NCBI RefSeq assembly: GCF_022132145.1
Contig: NZ_JAJISP010000002.1
Span: 682,001 to 746,000 of the forward strand
Length of the DNA stretch: 64,000 nt
Source of the DNA: Pseudomonas sp. MMS21 TM103
GTDB taxonomy: Bacteria; Pseudomonadota; Gammaproteobacteria; Pseudomonadales; Pseudomonadaceae
Reading direction: 5' to 3'
Position 1 is the first letter of the stretch; each line of letters begins with the position of its first letter. The notes below the pieces were generated by a model. That model had not been told where the DNA came from. It did not search any database and saw only the letters and a program-made list of their open reading frames with translations. The position numbers were made by a program, and so were the translations under genes. Below are positions 35,564 through 45,000 of the stretch, in pieces.

Positions 35564-37036
35564 TCACTCCTCCGTAACCTCGTCCTCGCGCCGGCTCATG
35601 CCGTACTTGCGCATCTTCTCGACCAGGGTGGTGCGGCGAATGCGCAGGCGTTCTGCCGCCCGGGCTACCACACCGCTGGCGTCATCGAGCGCCTGCTGGA
35701 TCAGGCCCTGCTCGAGGTTGCCCAAGTAGTCTTTAAGATCGAGGCCTTCGGCCGGCAGCATGGCTGGCGTATTGACGCCCGGCAGCCCGGCGATGATGGC
35801 CGCGCGCTCCTCCAGATCCTCGCGCAGGCTAGCGGTCAAGTCCTCGTCTTCATCGTCAACATGGCGGAATTTCTTCGGCAGCTCACCCACCCCAATCACC
35901 CCATAGGGATGCATGATCGCCATGCGTTCGACCAGATTGGCCAGCTCACGCACATTGCCCGCCCAGTCATGGCGGCACAGCGACATGATCGCCGCCGAAT
36001 TGAAACGAATCGAACCGCGCTTCTCGTGCTCCATGCGTGAGATCAGCTCGTTCATCAGCAGCGGAATATCTTCGATACGCTCGCGCAGCGGCGCCATTTC
36101 AATGGGGAATACATTCAGCCGGTAGTAGAGATCCTCGCGAAAACTGCCCGCCTCAATCATCTCTTCCAGATTCTTGTGGGTGGCCGCGATGATGCGCACA
36201 TCGGCACTTTGCGTCTTGTTGCTGCCAACCCGCTCGTAGGTGCGTTCCTGCAGCACACGCAGCAGCTTGACCTGCATCGACAGCGGCATGTCGCCAATTT
36301 CATCGAGGAACAGGGTGCCGCCGTTGGCCAACTCAAAGCGCCCGGCGCGGCTGGTGATTGCGCCGGTGAATGCACCCTTCTCATGGCCGAACAGTTCGCT
36401 TTCCAGCAACTCCGCGGGAATCGCACCGCAGTTGATCGGCACAAAAGGCGCCTCTCGACGCCTGGAGTGATAGTGCAGATTGCGCGCCACCACCTCTTTA
36501 CCGGTGCCCGACTCGCCGAGGATCAACACGCTGGCCTCGGTATCGGCCACCTGCTGCATCATCTGCCGCACCTGCTGAATCGCGCGGCTGGTGCCGACCA
36601 AGCTGCGGAACAGGTTCGGCTCACGCTGACGACCGCGCTCACGCGCCTCGTCGTACATCTCGCGGTAAACCTGAGCACGGTGCAAGGAATCGAGCAACTT
36701 GTTGTAGCTAAGCGGCATTTCCAGGGTTGCCAGCACACGGCGGCGCAACTCTTCCGGCCATTCCGCAGCAGCCTGCTCGTCGATCAGCAGGATCGGCATG
36801 AACTCGTCCCAGGCAGCAGTTTGCTTGAGGACCTCCAGGACCCCACCCTTGGCCTGCACATCACCGAGCAAGACGCTGAGCACGTCCCGACTGGAAGCCA
36901 ATTGAGCGACCGCGTCCTGCCAGTCATGGCTGCCACACGCAAGATGATCTTCACCCAGGAAATTCAGGATCACCGTCAAATCACGGCGTCGTTCGCGGTC
37001 ATCGTCAATCAGCAGAATTTTCGTTTCACGCCACAT
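35564..37036 (-). CDS. fleQ: FleQ, master sigma-54 activator of flagellar genes
   Basis: This is 490 residues. The N-terminal FleQ receiver-like domain ([20 protein letters not shown]) is followed by AAA+ (Walker [21 protein letters not shown], sigma-54 loop [15 protein letters not shown], Walker [12 protein letters not shown]) and a C-terminal HTH ([20 protein letters not shown]). FleQ is known to bind c-di-GMP and FleN and to drive class II flagellar genes. The ATG at 37036 (MWRETK) matches the conserved N-terminus. The frame up to 37084 crosses the leader palindrome and is not used. Confidence 0.98.
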   Translation of the reverse strand: MWRETKILLIDDDRERRRDLTVILNFLGEDHLACGSHDWQDAVAQLASSRDVLSVLLGDVQAKGGVLEVLKQTAAWDEFMPILLIDEQAAAEWPEELRRRVLATLEMPLSYNKLLDSLHRAQVYREMYDEARERGRQREPNLFRSLVGTSRAIQQVRQMMQQVADTEASVLILGESGTGKEVVARNLHYHSRRREAPFVPINCGAIPAELLESELFGHEKGAFTGAITSRAGRFELANGGTLFLDEIGDMPLSMQVKLLRVLQERTYERVGSNKTQSADVRIIAATHKNLEEMIEAGSFREDLYYRLNVFPIEMAPLRERIEDIPLLMNELISRMEHEKRGSIRFNSAAIMSLCRHDWAGNVRELANLVERMAIMHPYGVIGVGELPKKFRHVDDEDEDLTASLREDLEERAAIIAGLPGVNTPAMLPAEGLDLKDYLGNLEQGLIQQALDDASGVVARAAERLRIRRTTLVEKMRKYGMSRREDEVTEE

Positions 37037-37071
37037 ATTTTTGATTTGATCCTGGGAGCGAACGGAAGCGC

Positions 37072-37091
37072 ACTTGTCGAACACGACAAGT
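37072..37091. promoter_or_regulatory. Perfect 8-bp palindrome in the fleQ leader
   Basis: ACTTGTCG at 37072-37079 and CGACAAGT at 37084-37091 are perfectly complementary around AACA. The element lies between the predicted fleQ promoter and the fleQ ATG, 36 bases upstream of the start. It could be a repressor operator or an mRNA hairpin. Confidence 0.6.
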
Positions 37092-37110
37092 ACGCTGGCA
37101 ATTGGCCGCT

Positions 37111-37139
37111 AGTAAAGTCAATTTTTCGAGCACAGTCAA
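37111..37139 (-). promoter_or_regulatory. Predicted sigma-70 promoter for fleQ, overlapped by GTCAAT boxes
   Basis: On the minus strand TTGACT (37139-37134) and TTTACT (37116-37111) are 17 bases apart. They match the sigma-70 -35 and -10 boxes at 5 of 6 and 4 of 6 positions. Two GTCAAT boxes at 37117-37122 and 37135-37140, 18 bases apart, overlap the -35 and spacer. They look like the half-site of the FleQ recognition sequence (GTCAATnnATTGAC type). The fleQ gene is known to be sigma-70-dependent in P. aeruginosa. This one could be autoregulated. Confidence 0.55.
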
Positions 37140-37310
37140 TTTTATGGCGTGCCTTTTTTGATCTGCCCGACCAATTACCTGAGCGACTGCTTGCAAGAAG
37201 GGATAAACAAGATCAGAAACGATAACGAAAAGAAGCACAAGCGCGCGTAACAATACTGTCCACGGGGAACCGCGCGGCATTCCGCTAGAGCTACCAAGCA
37301 ACAATCAGCT

Positions 37311-37434
37311 CGTAGGGCGGCTCGGACGGCGTTCAGCTCGGAGCGAAGCGACAACCCGCCAGCTTTGTGCGGCGACACCGAACCATGGTGCACTGCCTGC
37401 GGCGAGCGACCCTACGGATTGTGGGCTGCTCCAT
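37311..37434. repeat. Inverted copy of the 125-bp repeat upstream of fleQ
   Basis: Read on the minus strand this segment gives CACAATCCGTAGGGTCGCTC, CGCCGCAGGCAGTGCACCAT and GGCGGGTTGTCGCTTCGCTC in the same order as the tandem units at 35167-35563. CGTAGGG at 37311 and CCCTACGGA at 37410 mark its ends. It is in opposite orientation to the downstream units, so fleQ is bracketed by inverted repeats. It fills most of the 419-base gap together with the fleQ promoter. No gene is seen in it. Confidence 0.85.
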
Positions 37435-37455
37435 CGGCAAACTACCGATGACCAA

Positions 37456-37752
37456 TCAACCGAACAACTGGTAAACCTTGGCCCCCTGCTGGCCCTGGTT
37501 CAGCTGCATCAACTCACCCGCCAGACGCCGCTGCTCCGACTGACAAACATCGACCAGCTCGCGGTACAGATCCAGCAACTCCTGCATGCGCGCCCGCAGC
37601 ACGTCTTCGTCCTGCACGGACTCGACCATGGCTTCGTCAACGGCTTGGCGACACTGCAAATCCAGTTCGCCGATGGCGGCCCAATCCTGGGCGGCCAGGG
37701 CATCGCGCAAGGCGCTTCCGGTCTTCTCCAGACGCTGCACAGATGAACTCAT
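37456..37752 (-). CDS. fliT: FliT/FleP-type small flagellar protein downstream of fliS
   Basis: This is a 98-residue helical protein (SSVQRLEKTGSALRDALAAQ, MQELLDLYRELVDVCQSEQR). The gene after fliS in Pseudomonas is called fleP or fliT. FliT is the chaperone of the FliD cap. The ATG at 37752 has AAGGAG 7 bases upstream. Sequence alone gives little family signal, so position carries most of the weight. Confidence 0.8.
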   Translation of the reverse strand: MSSSVQRLEKTGSALRDALAAQDWAAIGELDLQCRQAVDEAMVESVQDEDVLRARMQELLDLYRELVDVCQSEQRRLAGELMQLNQGQQGAKVYQLFG

Positions 37753-37781
37753 GAGTGTGCTCCTTAAAGCGTCAGACACCA

Positions 37782-38162
37782 TCACTGGCCGATCGCGTCC
37801 CAGCCGGATTTCACATTACGCAGCAGCCCCGCTACTTCATCGAGCGGCGCGGCCTCGTTCTTCACATTGGCCTCGAACAGACGGGAAACCATGTACTCAT
37901 ACAAGCTATCCAGGTTAGTCGCCAACTCGCCACCCTGTTGCAGATCCAGGCCTGCACGCAAGCCACCGACGATACCGATGGCCTTGCCGATCAACTCACC
38001 CTTCATCGCCGTCTGCTGCCGCTCCATGGCGCCACGCGCCTGGGCGATACGGGTCAAACCACCCTCCATCAGCATCTGGATCAAACGATGGGGACTGGCA
38101 TCCACGGCCTGGGCCTGGGTGTTAACGCTTTGATACTGCTTCATGGCCGTCATCGCGTTCAT
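37782..38162 (-). CDS. fliS: FliS, flagellin export chaperone
   Basis: This is 126 residues with the family signature YQSVNTQAQAVDASPHRLIQ, MLMEGGLTRIAQARGAMERQ and the C-terminal NLDSLYEYMVSRLFEANV. FliS holds the flagellin C-terminus to prevent premature polymerisation and docks on FlhA. It is the second of two fliS-like genes here and is followed 29 bases later by fliT. Confidence 0.95.
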   Translation of the reverse strand: MNAMTAMKQYQSVNTQAQAVDASPHRLIQMLMEGGLTRIAQARGAMERQQTAMKGELIGKAIGIVGGLRAGLDLQQGGELATNLDSLYEYMVSRLFEANVKNEAAPLDEVAGLLRNVKSGWDAIGQ

Positions 38163-38318
38163 GCTGAAGGTACTCCAGTGTAATGCGGGAATACCTCATG
38201 TATCGGCAGTTCAAGCAGCAGCTTTAGGGATACTTGCAAATAACCCAGCTGATTGATTTAAATCGAGAAACAGGTACTGGCAGGGAATTTTTCAAGCGCC
38301 CACGAAGTGCCTTAGCCC

Positions 38319-38705
38319 TCAGCAAGCGGCTGGCTCTACCTCAGGGCCGATGGCGACCCAGGCGTCACGGATCTGCACCAACAAACCCCGCACCTCGTGG
38401 AGGCTACGTGGAGTGCTATCAAGCGCCACACCTGCAAGCCTCCGGGTCATGTAGTCGTAAAGCGAATCCAGACTCTGCGCTATCTCCCCGCCGAGCTCTC
38501 TATCCAAGCTGCTCTGCAGAACGCTAATGATGGACATAGTAGTACCGACAGCCTCACCTCGCATGCCATGGTTGCCCTGCTCCTGTGCCAACAGTGCCAG
38601 GGAAATACGCTCAAGCGCACCATCCAGCAACAACTGCACGGTTTGATAAGGCGTTACTTCTTGGCTGACCTTGACGCTCTTGTAAGTATCGATTGGCTTG
38701 CTCAC
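38319..38705 (-). CDS. Second FliS paralogue (FliS')
   Basis: This is 128 residues, clearly FliS-like: [40 protein letters not shown] and [18 protein letters not shown]. It has diverged from the FliS at 37782-38162 and extends at the C-terminus ([10 protein letters not shown]). Tandem fliS and fliS' genes are known in some pseudomonads with glycosylated flagellin. It is 3 bases downstream of fliD. It may serve FliD, a flagellin variant or FliS itself. Confidence 0.9.
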   Translation of the reverse strand: MSKPIDTYKSVKVSQEVTPYQTVQLLLDGALERISLALLAQEQGNHGMRGEAVGTTMSIISVLQSSLDRELGGEIAQSLDSLYDYMTRRLAGVALDSTPRSLHEVRGLLVQIRDAWVAIGPEVEPAAC

Positions 38706-38708
38706 GAA

Positions 38709-40130
38709 TTAGCTATCCTTTCTTACGACACCTGGGAGGTTGGCAAACACTTGAGCCAGCTGATCACCTGTACTCTTCAATTGCCCGACCAATGCATCCA
38801 TGGCATTGAATTGAGCAAGCAAGCGTGATTGCATTTGCTCAACGCGTCTATTCAGATTTTCTGTCTGTGTCTTGATATCGCTTCGCGTACTTTCTAGCGC
38901 TTTCATGCGCTGTTCAAGAATACCGCCAGTCTGAATAAACCCATCAATACGTTTATCCACCCGGCTCATCAATCCGGTATCGCCAGTAAAAAATGCACCT
39001 ACCGCATCGAAATTATCCTGCAGCGCCGAATCAAGCTTGGTGTCGTCGATTTTCAGGGTACCGTCTTTTTGGGTAGTGATCCCTAAATCGACAAGCATTC
39101 GCACGCCATCCTGACCGGAAGGATTAACCAGTTCATTACGCACGCCACTGAGCAAACTCCGCACTGTGGAGTCGCCTACCAGGCCACCAACAAGCGGTGC
39201 ACCGTCCTCGCCTACCTTGGTGACACTGGTCAACCTGTTACTGGTAGCGATCAACTTGTTATATGCATCAACAAAGGTCTTGACGCTGGCTTTTACGCCA
39301 GCACTGTCCTGCCCCACCGTCAACGTAATGGGTTTATCAACCTCAGTCTTGGCCAGTAATTCGAACTCGACATCAGCGATAGCACCACTGACCTTATTCG
39401 TCGCGCTACTGAGGGGCAGACCATCGACCGTAAACTCGGCATTCGCGGCCTGCACGATATAGCCCGCGCTGGATGCATTGCCGGCGCTCAATGCGATGCT
39501 GCCATCAACATCCAGCGCCGACAGGTTGCCCGTGCCGGCGACTATCACATCTTTACCAGCCCCGGTTTCAGTGGCGCTAAACACCAAGCGCGATTCACCA
39601 TTTAACGGGTTATTGACGATGGTTGCGCTGATACCCTGGTCTTTCAGAGCGGCATTAAGCTGATCGCGGGTACTGGCCAGATCGGACCCGGCCGCAATCG
39701 TGACAGCGGTACCCGTATCACTGGCACCTAGCCTGACCGTAAGCGTCTCATCGCTTGCGCCACTCGAGAAACCACTAGCCACAGCTGCCGTGGCCACCTT
39801 GCTGGCGGTTGCCAGGCTCTGCACTTCTATTTTGTAGGTACCCGATGTGGCCGTTTTACTGGCGCTGGCAGTCAAGGTGCTGATATTGGACGATACGGCC
39901 GTGCGCGTCTCGAACAAGGTCGCGCTGTTCAAGTCCTTCATGGCTGTTTGAAAGGCGCTCAACGCGCTCTTGAGCTCACCCAGGGCCGAGAATTTGGTGG
40001 TAGTGGACTTCTCCAGGCGGGCCAATTGCGCCTCTTTCGGCGCCTTTTCCGCGTTGACTATCGCCGTCACCATATTGGTAATGGGAAGCCCGCTATTAAC
40101 ACCTGTGATGCCATCAATTACGCCTGCCAT
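38709..40130 (-). CDS. fliD: FliD, filament cap protein
   Basis: This is 473 residues. The N-terminal domain (ITGVNSGLPITNMVTAIVNA) and C-terminal coiled coil (ALESTRSDIKTQTENLNRRV, MQSRLLAQFNAMDALVGQLK) frame a variable Thr/Ala/Ser-rich middle. The cap folds incoming flagellin at the filament tip. Base composition is visibly less GC-rich than in the neighbouring genes, typical of the surface-exposed, variable region. The ATG at 40130 has GAGG upstream. Confidence 0.97.
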   Translation of the reverse strand: MAGVIDGITGVNSGLPITNMVTAIVNAEKAPKEAQLARLEKSTTTKFSALGELKSALSAFQTAMKDLNSATLFETRTAVSSNISTLTASASKTATSGTYKIEVQSLATASKVATAAVASGFSSGASDETLTVRLGASDTGTAVTIAAGSDLASTRDQLNAALKDQGISATIVNNPLNGESRLVFSATETGAGKDVIVAGTGNLSALDVDGSIALSAGNASSAGYIVQAANAEFTVDGLPLSSATNKVSGAIADVEFELLAKTEVDKPITLTVGQDSAGVKASVKTFVDAYNKLIATSNRLTSVTKVGEDGAPLVGGLVGDSTVRSLLSGVRNELVNPSGQDGVRMLVDLGITTQKDGTLKIDDTKLDSALQDNFDAVGAFFTGDTGLMSRVDKRIDGFIQTGGILEQRMKALESTRSDIKTQTENLNRRVEQMQSRLLAQFNAMDALVGQLKSTGDQLAQVFANLPGVVRKDS

Positions 40131-40212
40131 ACTGGTTACCTCGCCATGAAGTTGACGCTTAAACGCTTACGCCTGCCCAATCACAATGGGCACTCAAGAA
40201 ACATGCCAGCGA

Positions 40213-40590
40213 TCAAGCTTCAGCCTTGAACAACAGACTACGAACCTCTTCCAGGCTTTCCGCCAAGCGCAACGCTTCCTCTGATGGCAGCTGACGAATA
40301 ACTTCGCCCGACGCACCATCGGTTACCTTTACCACTACGCGACCACTTGAATCATCCAGACTGAAATTCAAATCTCGCCGTATGCTCTGTACAAAGCTTT
40401 GGATTGCAATCACCGCATCCTCGACCGGCTCACGGCTCTGAGTGGCTTCCTCAGGCTCTTTCTTAGACACCGCGGAATCAATCTCTGCCGCTTTGGCGGC
40501 CGCTGCAACAGGTGAGACTGGCGTAGCTGCAGCAGTCGCTTTGGAGAGCGATGCAGACAGAGAACTGTTTATCCCTATATCCATTTTCAT
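40213..40590 (-). CDS. flaG: FlaG, filament-associated protein
   Basis: This is 125 residues with the FlaG-family C-terminus: IRRDLNFSLDDSSGRVVVKV, TDGASGEVIRQLPSEEALRL and AESLEEVRSLLFKA. FlaG influences filament length. An ATG two codons in (MDIGIN) is also possible, because the GAGG is better spaced to it. It lies between fliC and fliD and has a fliC terminator just upstream. Confidence 0.95.
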   Translation of the reverse strand: MKMDIGINSSLSASLSKATAAATPVSPVAAAAKAAEIDSAVSKKEPEEATQSREPVEDAVIAIQSFVQSIRRDLNFSLDDSSGRVVVKVTDGASGEVIRQLPSEEALRLAESLEEVRSLLFKAEA

Positions 40591-40604
40591 TTACCTCGCA
40601 AGGC

Positions 40605-40637
40605 AAAACGGGGAGAAGTGCTATGCACTTCCCCCCG
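40605..40637 (-). terminator. Intrinsic terminator of fliC
   Basis: The hairpin arms are 40609-40621 and 40625-40637, 13 base pairs with one A-C mismatch and a TAT loop. Minus-strand TTTT (40605-40608) follows. It begins 28 bases after the fliC stop and ends 15 bases before flaG. A second, smaller perfect hairpin (AGTCTG, CAGACT) lies between it and the stop. Confidence 0.85.
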
Positions 40638-40664
40638 CAGTCTGATGCAGACTAGCCGTTTAGA

Positions 40665-41843
40665 TTACTGCAGGAGGCTGAGCACGGCCTGCGGCAACTG
40701 GTTGGCCTGGGCCAGGATCGCGGTGCCAGCCTGTTGCAGAATCTGGTTCTTGCTCAGATTCGCGGTTTCGGCGGCGAAGTCGGTATCCTGGATACGGCCA
40801 CGAGCGGCCGACACGTTTTCGCCGATGTTCTGCAGGTTGGTAATGGTGTTCTCGAAGCGATTCTGTACCGCACCCAGATCGGCACGCTGAGCGTCGATCG
40901 TCTTGAGGGCATCATCGATGACCAGCACGGCTTCTTGCGCACCTGCCGCATTGGTGATGTCGATTTCTTTAATGGAGTTGGTGGTAACAGCTGCCCCCGG
41001 CGTTACAGTGGCGAAAGTCGCACCTGTAGTGTCGGTGTCGGCAAAGGTAATAGTGGTGAGCGCACTGGTGGTCGGGTCGGTGGCATCGCCCTTGTTGATC
41101 ACCTGATACGCGCCGGCGGCATCTTTATGCACACCCACTTCCAGGTTGGCGTCGTTGATAGCCGCCGCCAGCTTGTCGGTGATTTCGGTAGCCGTATCGG
41201 TGCTCAGCAGCTCGGCCTCCACAACCTCGCTGGTACCGTCCTCGAAAGCGAGCGTCAACGACACAGTGCCGTCGGCGGCGCCGGCGCCACTGGCAGCAGT
41301 AGCCGCGCCGAAGGTGGTTTGATAGAAGGTGCCGTCAAGCGAATCGGTACTTATTTCGTCGATGCTGACGCTGATGCTTTCGTTCGCAGCCGCACCCACC
41401 TGGAAGTTTTTGGTGCCGAAATCGCCATTGAGCAATTTCTGGCCGCCGAAGGTGGTGGTGTTACTGATACGGTCCAGTTCCTTCTTCAACTGACCGACTT
41501 CGGAGTTCAAAGCGGTCCGCTCAGACTCACTGTTGGAGCCGTTGGCCGACTGCAGGGACAGGTCACGCATACGCTGCAGAATATTGGTCGACTGCTGCAG
41601 GGCGCCTTCCGCAGTCTGCGCCAGGGAGATGCCATCGTTGGAGTTACGTACCGCTACACCCAAGCCGTTGATCTGGCTGGTCAGGCGGTTGGCAATCTGC
41701 AGGCCGGCGGCATCGTCCTTGGCACTGTTGATGCGCGAACCGGTGGACAGACGCTGCAGGGAAGTCGCCAGCGCATTGGAGGAGCTGCTCAGGTTGCGCT
41801 GGGTATTCAGGGACGCAATGTTGGTATTGACTGTAAGGGCCAT
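40665..41843 (-). CDS. fliC: FliC, flagellin
   Basis: This is 392 residues. The conserved D0/D1 N-terminus ([40 protein letters not shown]) and C-terminus ([20 protein letters not shown], then [20 protein letters not shown]) flank a short, Thr/Asp-rich surface domain (about 160-330). The Ser/Thr-rich middle is the expected acceptor region for glycans made by the adjoining cassette. The ATG at 41843 has GGAGG 8 bases upstream. No cysteine is visible. Confidence 0.98.
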   Translation of the reverse strand: MALTVNTNIASLNTQRNLSSSSNALATSLQRLSTGSRINSAKDDAAGLQIANRLTSQINGLGVAVRNSNDGISLAQTAEGALQQSTNILQRMRDLSLQSANGSNSESERTALNSEVGQLKKELDRISNTTTFGGQKLLNGDFGTKNFQVGAAANESISVSIDEISTDSLDGTFYQTTFGAATAASGAGAADGTVSLTLAFEDGTSEVVEAELLSTDTATEITDKLAAAINDANLEVGVHKDAAGAYQVINKGDATDPTTSALTTITFADTDTTGATFATVTPGAAVTTNSIKEIDITNAAGAQEAVLVIDDALKTIDAQRADLGAVQNRFENTITNLQNIGENVSAARGRIQDTDFAAETANLSKNQILQQAGTAILAQANQLPQAVLSLLQ

Positions 41844-41945
41844 GATGTTTGCCTCCAATGGGCTGATACTTGTAGGTAGCCTGGATGTGCGAGAGGTTGG
41901 ACCGTTGCCTTGCTCAGGCACCCAGTTACTTCGCATTCGTAATCT

Positions 41946-41972
41946 ATATCGCCCCTGCTGGGAAAAACTTAA
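41946..41972 (-). promoter_or_regulatory. Sigma-28 (FliA) promoter for fliC
   Basis: On the minus strand TTAAGTTT (41972-41965), an 11-base spacer, then GGCGATAT (41953-41946) closely fit the TAAAGTTT-N11-GCCGATAA consensus. It is about 103 bases upstream of the fliC ATG. FliA is encoded at 10887-11633. Confidence 0.9.
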
Positions 41973-42037
41973 GGGCCACCATTCAAAAAATTTCGCTGCC
42001 GACCGCGAGACCAAGCGCTAATTGGGTCGCAGGCCAC

Positions 42038-45000
42038 TCAATCAGGCAGCCAAGCCTTGCGCCAAGCCTCCAGGCCAGGCCCTTCGAGCATCCATTCACG
42101 GTTTACGGAAGCACGCAATTCATCGCCCATGCGGGCGGCGGCGTCCAGATCGGACAGATGCAGGCGAATGGCGTCCAGCCAATCCCTGAAGCGGTTCTTG
42201 ACCCGTGTCACCGGCAACGCGCCCTGATAGCAACGCACATCACTGCAGATCACCGGAAAACCACAGGCCCCGTACTCCAGCAAGCGCAGATTGCTCTTGC
42301 ACTCGTTGAACAGATTCTGCTCAACCGGTGCCAGCGCCAGATCCAGGTTCAATCTGGCCAATGCCGCCGGGTACTGTTCGATGGGAACTCCAGGGTGAAA
42401 CTCATGGATAAAGGGCCTCAGCTTGTCCGGGCACATGCCGAAAAACACCCAGTCGACTTCTCCTGCAAGCTCCTTGACCACATCGGCGATTATCTCCAGA
42501 TCACCGGCATGGCCCGCGCCCCCCGCCCAGCCGACTCTTGCCCGGGCACTGGTCCGGCGCCGAGCTTGCAACCCTTGCCACCACGACACGGGCAAGCGGT
42601 TTTCGATTACCCGAATATCCTCATGCAAGCCGGCAAAGGCCTCGGCCAATGTCTCGGTGGACACTACAAACCTGTCGACATGACTCAGGCCACGGCGCAG
42701 GGACTTGAGAATGTCCTTAGGCATATGCTCGCGGTTAGAATTTTTCATCGGCAAATTGGGCAGGTAGTCATCCAATTCATAGACCTTGAACGCTCGGGAG
42801 AAGGCCTTCATCCTGCGGATCGCCTCCAACCGCTCGTCACCGATCTGTCGCTGCAATACCACCACGTCAGGGTTAAAGCGCTCCAGATCGCTGACCTGCA
42901 GCATTCCCATAGACAGCGCACCATCGATCAAACCTGCCTCTTGCTGCGCGTTGAAGGGTTGCATGACCCGGTAATGCCCACAGCCAAAGAGATCGGCAGG
43001 ATGCGCCAAAATCACCGGTAATGGCCGCCAGGCGTCAAGCGGCCGCCAGGACAACTTGCTATCGGCCAGCTTGAAACCGCCGGTTTGCATCAGGGAGAAG
43101 TTGGAGTTATAAGCCGGATCTCTCGCCAGCGCGGGCAGCCATTTCGCATACATGGCATCTTGCTCCGCGACAAAGCGCTTGCGCTTGAAGTCGCTGGTCT
43201 GTTTGTCGACCTTCGTCTGACTGACACCGCCCTCGTGCATAAGTACGGCATGAGGCGTCCACACCGTTAAATAACCGACTTCGCGGGTTTTTAAACATAA
43301 ATCGATATCGTTATAAGAGACCTTGAACTGCTCTTCATCCATACCACCCACGTCCAGGTAAACGGATTTTCGAATCATCAGGCACGCCGCCGTCACCGCG
43401 CTGTAGTTCTGGTCGACTTGCAAGCGCTGCATATAACCCGGGGCATCCATTGGCTCACCGATAAAGGGGTGTTCCGCTGGGCCACACAATCCAAGCACTA
43501 CGCCCGCGTGCTGGATACGACCATCCGGATAGAGCAACTTCGCCCCCACGATACCGACCTCCGGACGCTGGGCATGGTTGAGCATCTCATCCAGCCAGTC
43601 GCTGCGAATAGCCGCGGTGTCATTGTTAAGCAAAACCAGATAATCACCGCGCGCCGCTCGCGCCGCCATATTGTTGATCGCCGAGAAATTGAACGGCTGC
43701 GGATAGCGGATCACCCTGACCTTCTCTTCAGCCATGGCCTCGACCCCCGCCAACCACTCGAGCGCCTCGGGCGTCTCGCTATTGTTGTCGATGATCAGGA
43801 TTTCGTAATGTTCGTAGCGGGTATGTTCCAGCACGCTTTCAACACAGCGTTGGAGCATGGGTAGTTGATCCTTGGTTGGAATCAGAATCGAGACCAGCGG
43901 TTGCTGCTGATGACCATAGCTGATGCGATAACGCCCCGGCAGGTCGGAACCGACGTGCGACTGCGGATAGTCGCGCACAGCAAGATGACGGGCAATGCTT
44001 GCACGCTCATCTGGATTATCCAGCAGGGCCGGGGCCTGGGTGATAAGTAGCGGTTCACTCACATGCCCCAGATCCTGCATGCCACCCGACTCGACCAGAC
44101 GCAGAATCAGATCAAGTTCCATCGCTGCGCCGTAACGCTGATCAAAACCGCCCAACTCGACGAACGCATCGCGGCGAAACAGCCAGTGACGCGCCATGCC
44201 TGCGGGAAAACTCAGCAGCAGATCCAGATTGAATCCCGGCCGGAACATCGGCCCAAGCGAGCCATCGCCCAAGCGCAGCATTTCGTCGCCATAGATGGCT
44301 CGGCAACCCGCTGAAGCGATCAATTCCAAGGCCGCAATCATCAGACCGCTTGTAGTGAACTCATCCCCCGCGTCGACCATCATGACCCAGTCGCAATCCG
44401 CCTGCGCCAACATTTGGTTGATGGTAGTGACCTGCCGATCGGCCGACACGCGCCTGCACCCTACGTGCGCATCGGCACGCTCGAATTGCGCGCCCTCGCC
44501 AACGCACAAGAGCAGAGTCTGCAGCCTGAGATAAGGCTGCTTTTCCTGGCTTAAACTGTCGAGCGTCGCCCGCAGCTTCCCTGCGTCATCCTGCTTATCC
44601 AGCACCAGGATGCCGAATCGCGGCGCGCCACCATTCGCTTGCAGGTACTCGCCGATCAAGTGTTCCTGAACCGCTGTTGGCACGCGCGTATCCAGCCATG
44701 GCCGGAAGCCCTCCCGTTCCTCTTGAATCATCTCACCGCCGGCGTCCCGCAATGGCGGGAATGCCCCAAGCCCGGGCAGTAGGGCGGCAACTGCCTCAGG
44801 TTTCTCTGCGCGCTCGGCCGCCTCGGCTAGGCGCCGACGCAAGGGGAAGTCGTGCCACTCCTCGGCGCCAGCAACCAGCGGGTGACAACGTACCTGCTCG
44901 TTTGGACGCGGCGCATACAGCCCCATGACCCGGATTTGCCCGGCGAATACCTGCACACCCTTCTGCCACAGCGGCAGCATATCGCCCTGTTGTTGACGCT

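Noticed and set aside
37432..37450. CATCGG-N7-CCGATG hairpin after fliT as a terminator
   Set aside because: The stem is only 6 bp and no T-run follows on the minus strand.
40193..40208. Sigma-54-like site before fliD
   Set aside because: TGGCATGTTTCTTGA has the right spacing but lacks the conserved -12 C and the -24 CAC, so it is too weak to list, although a sigma-54 promoter is expected from P. aeruginosa.
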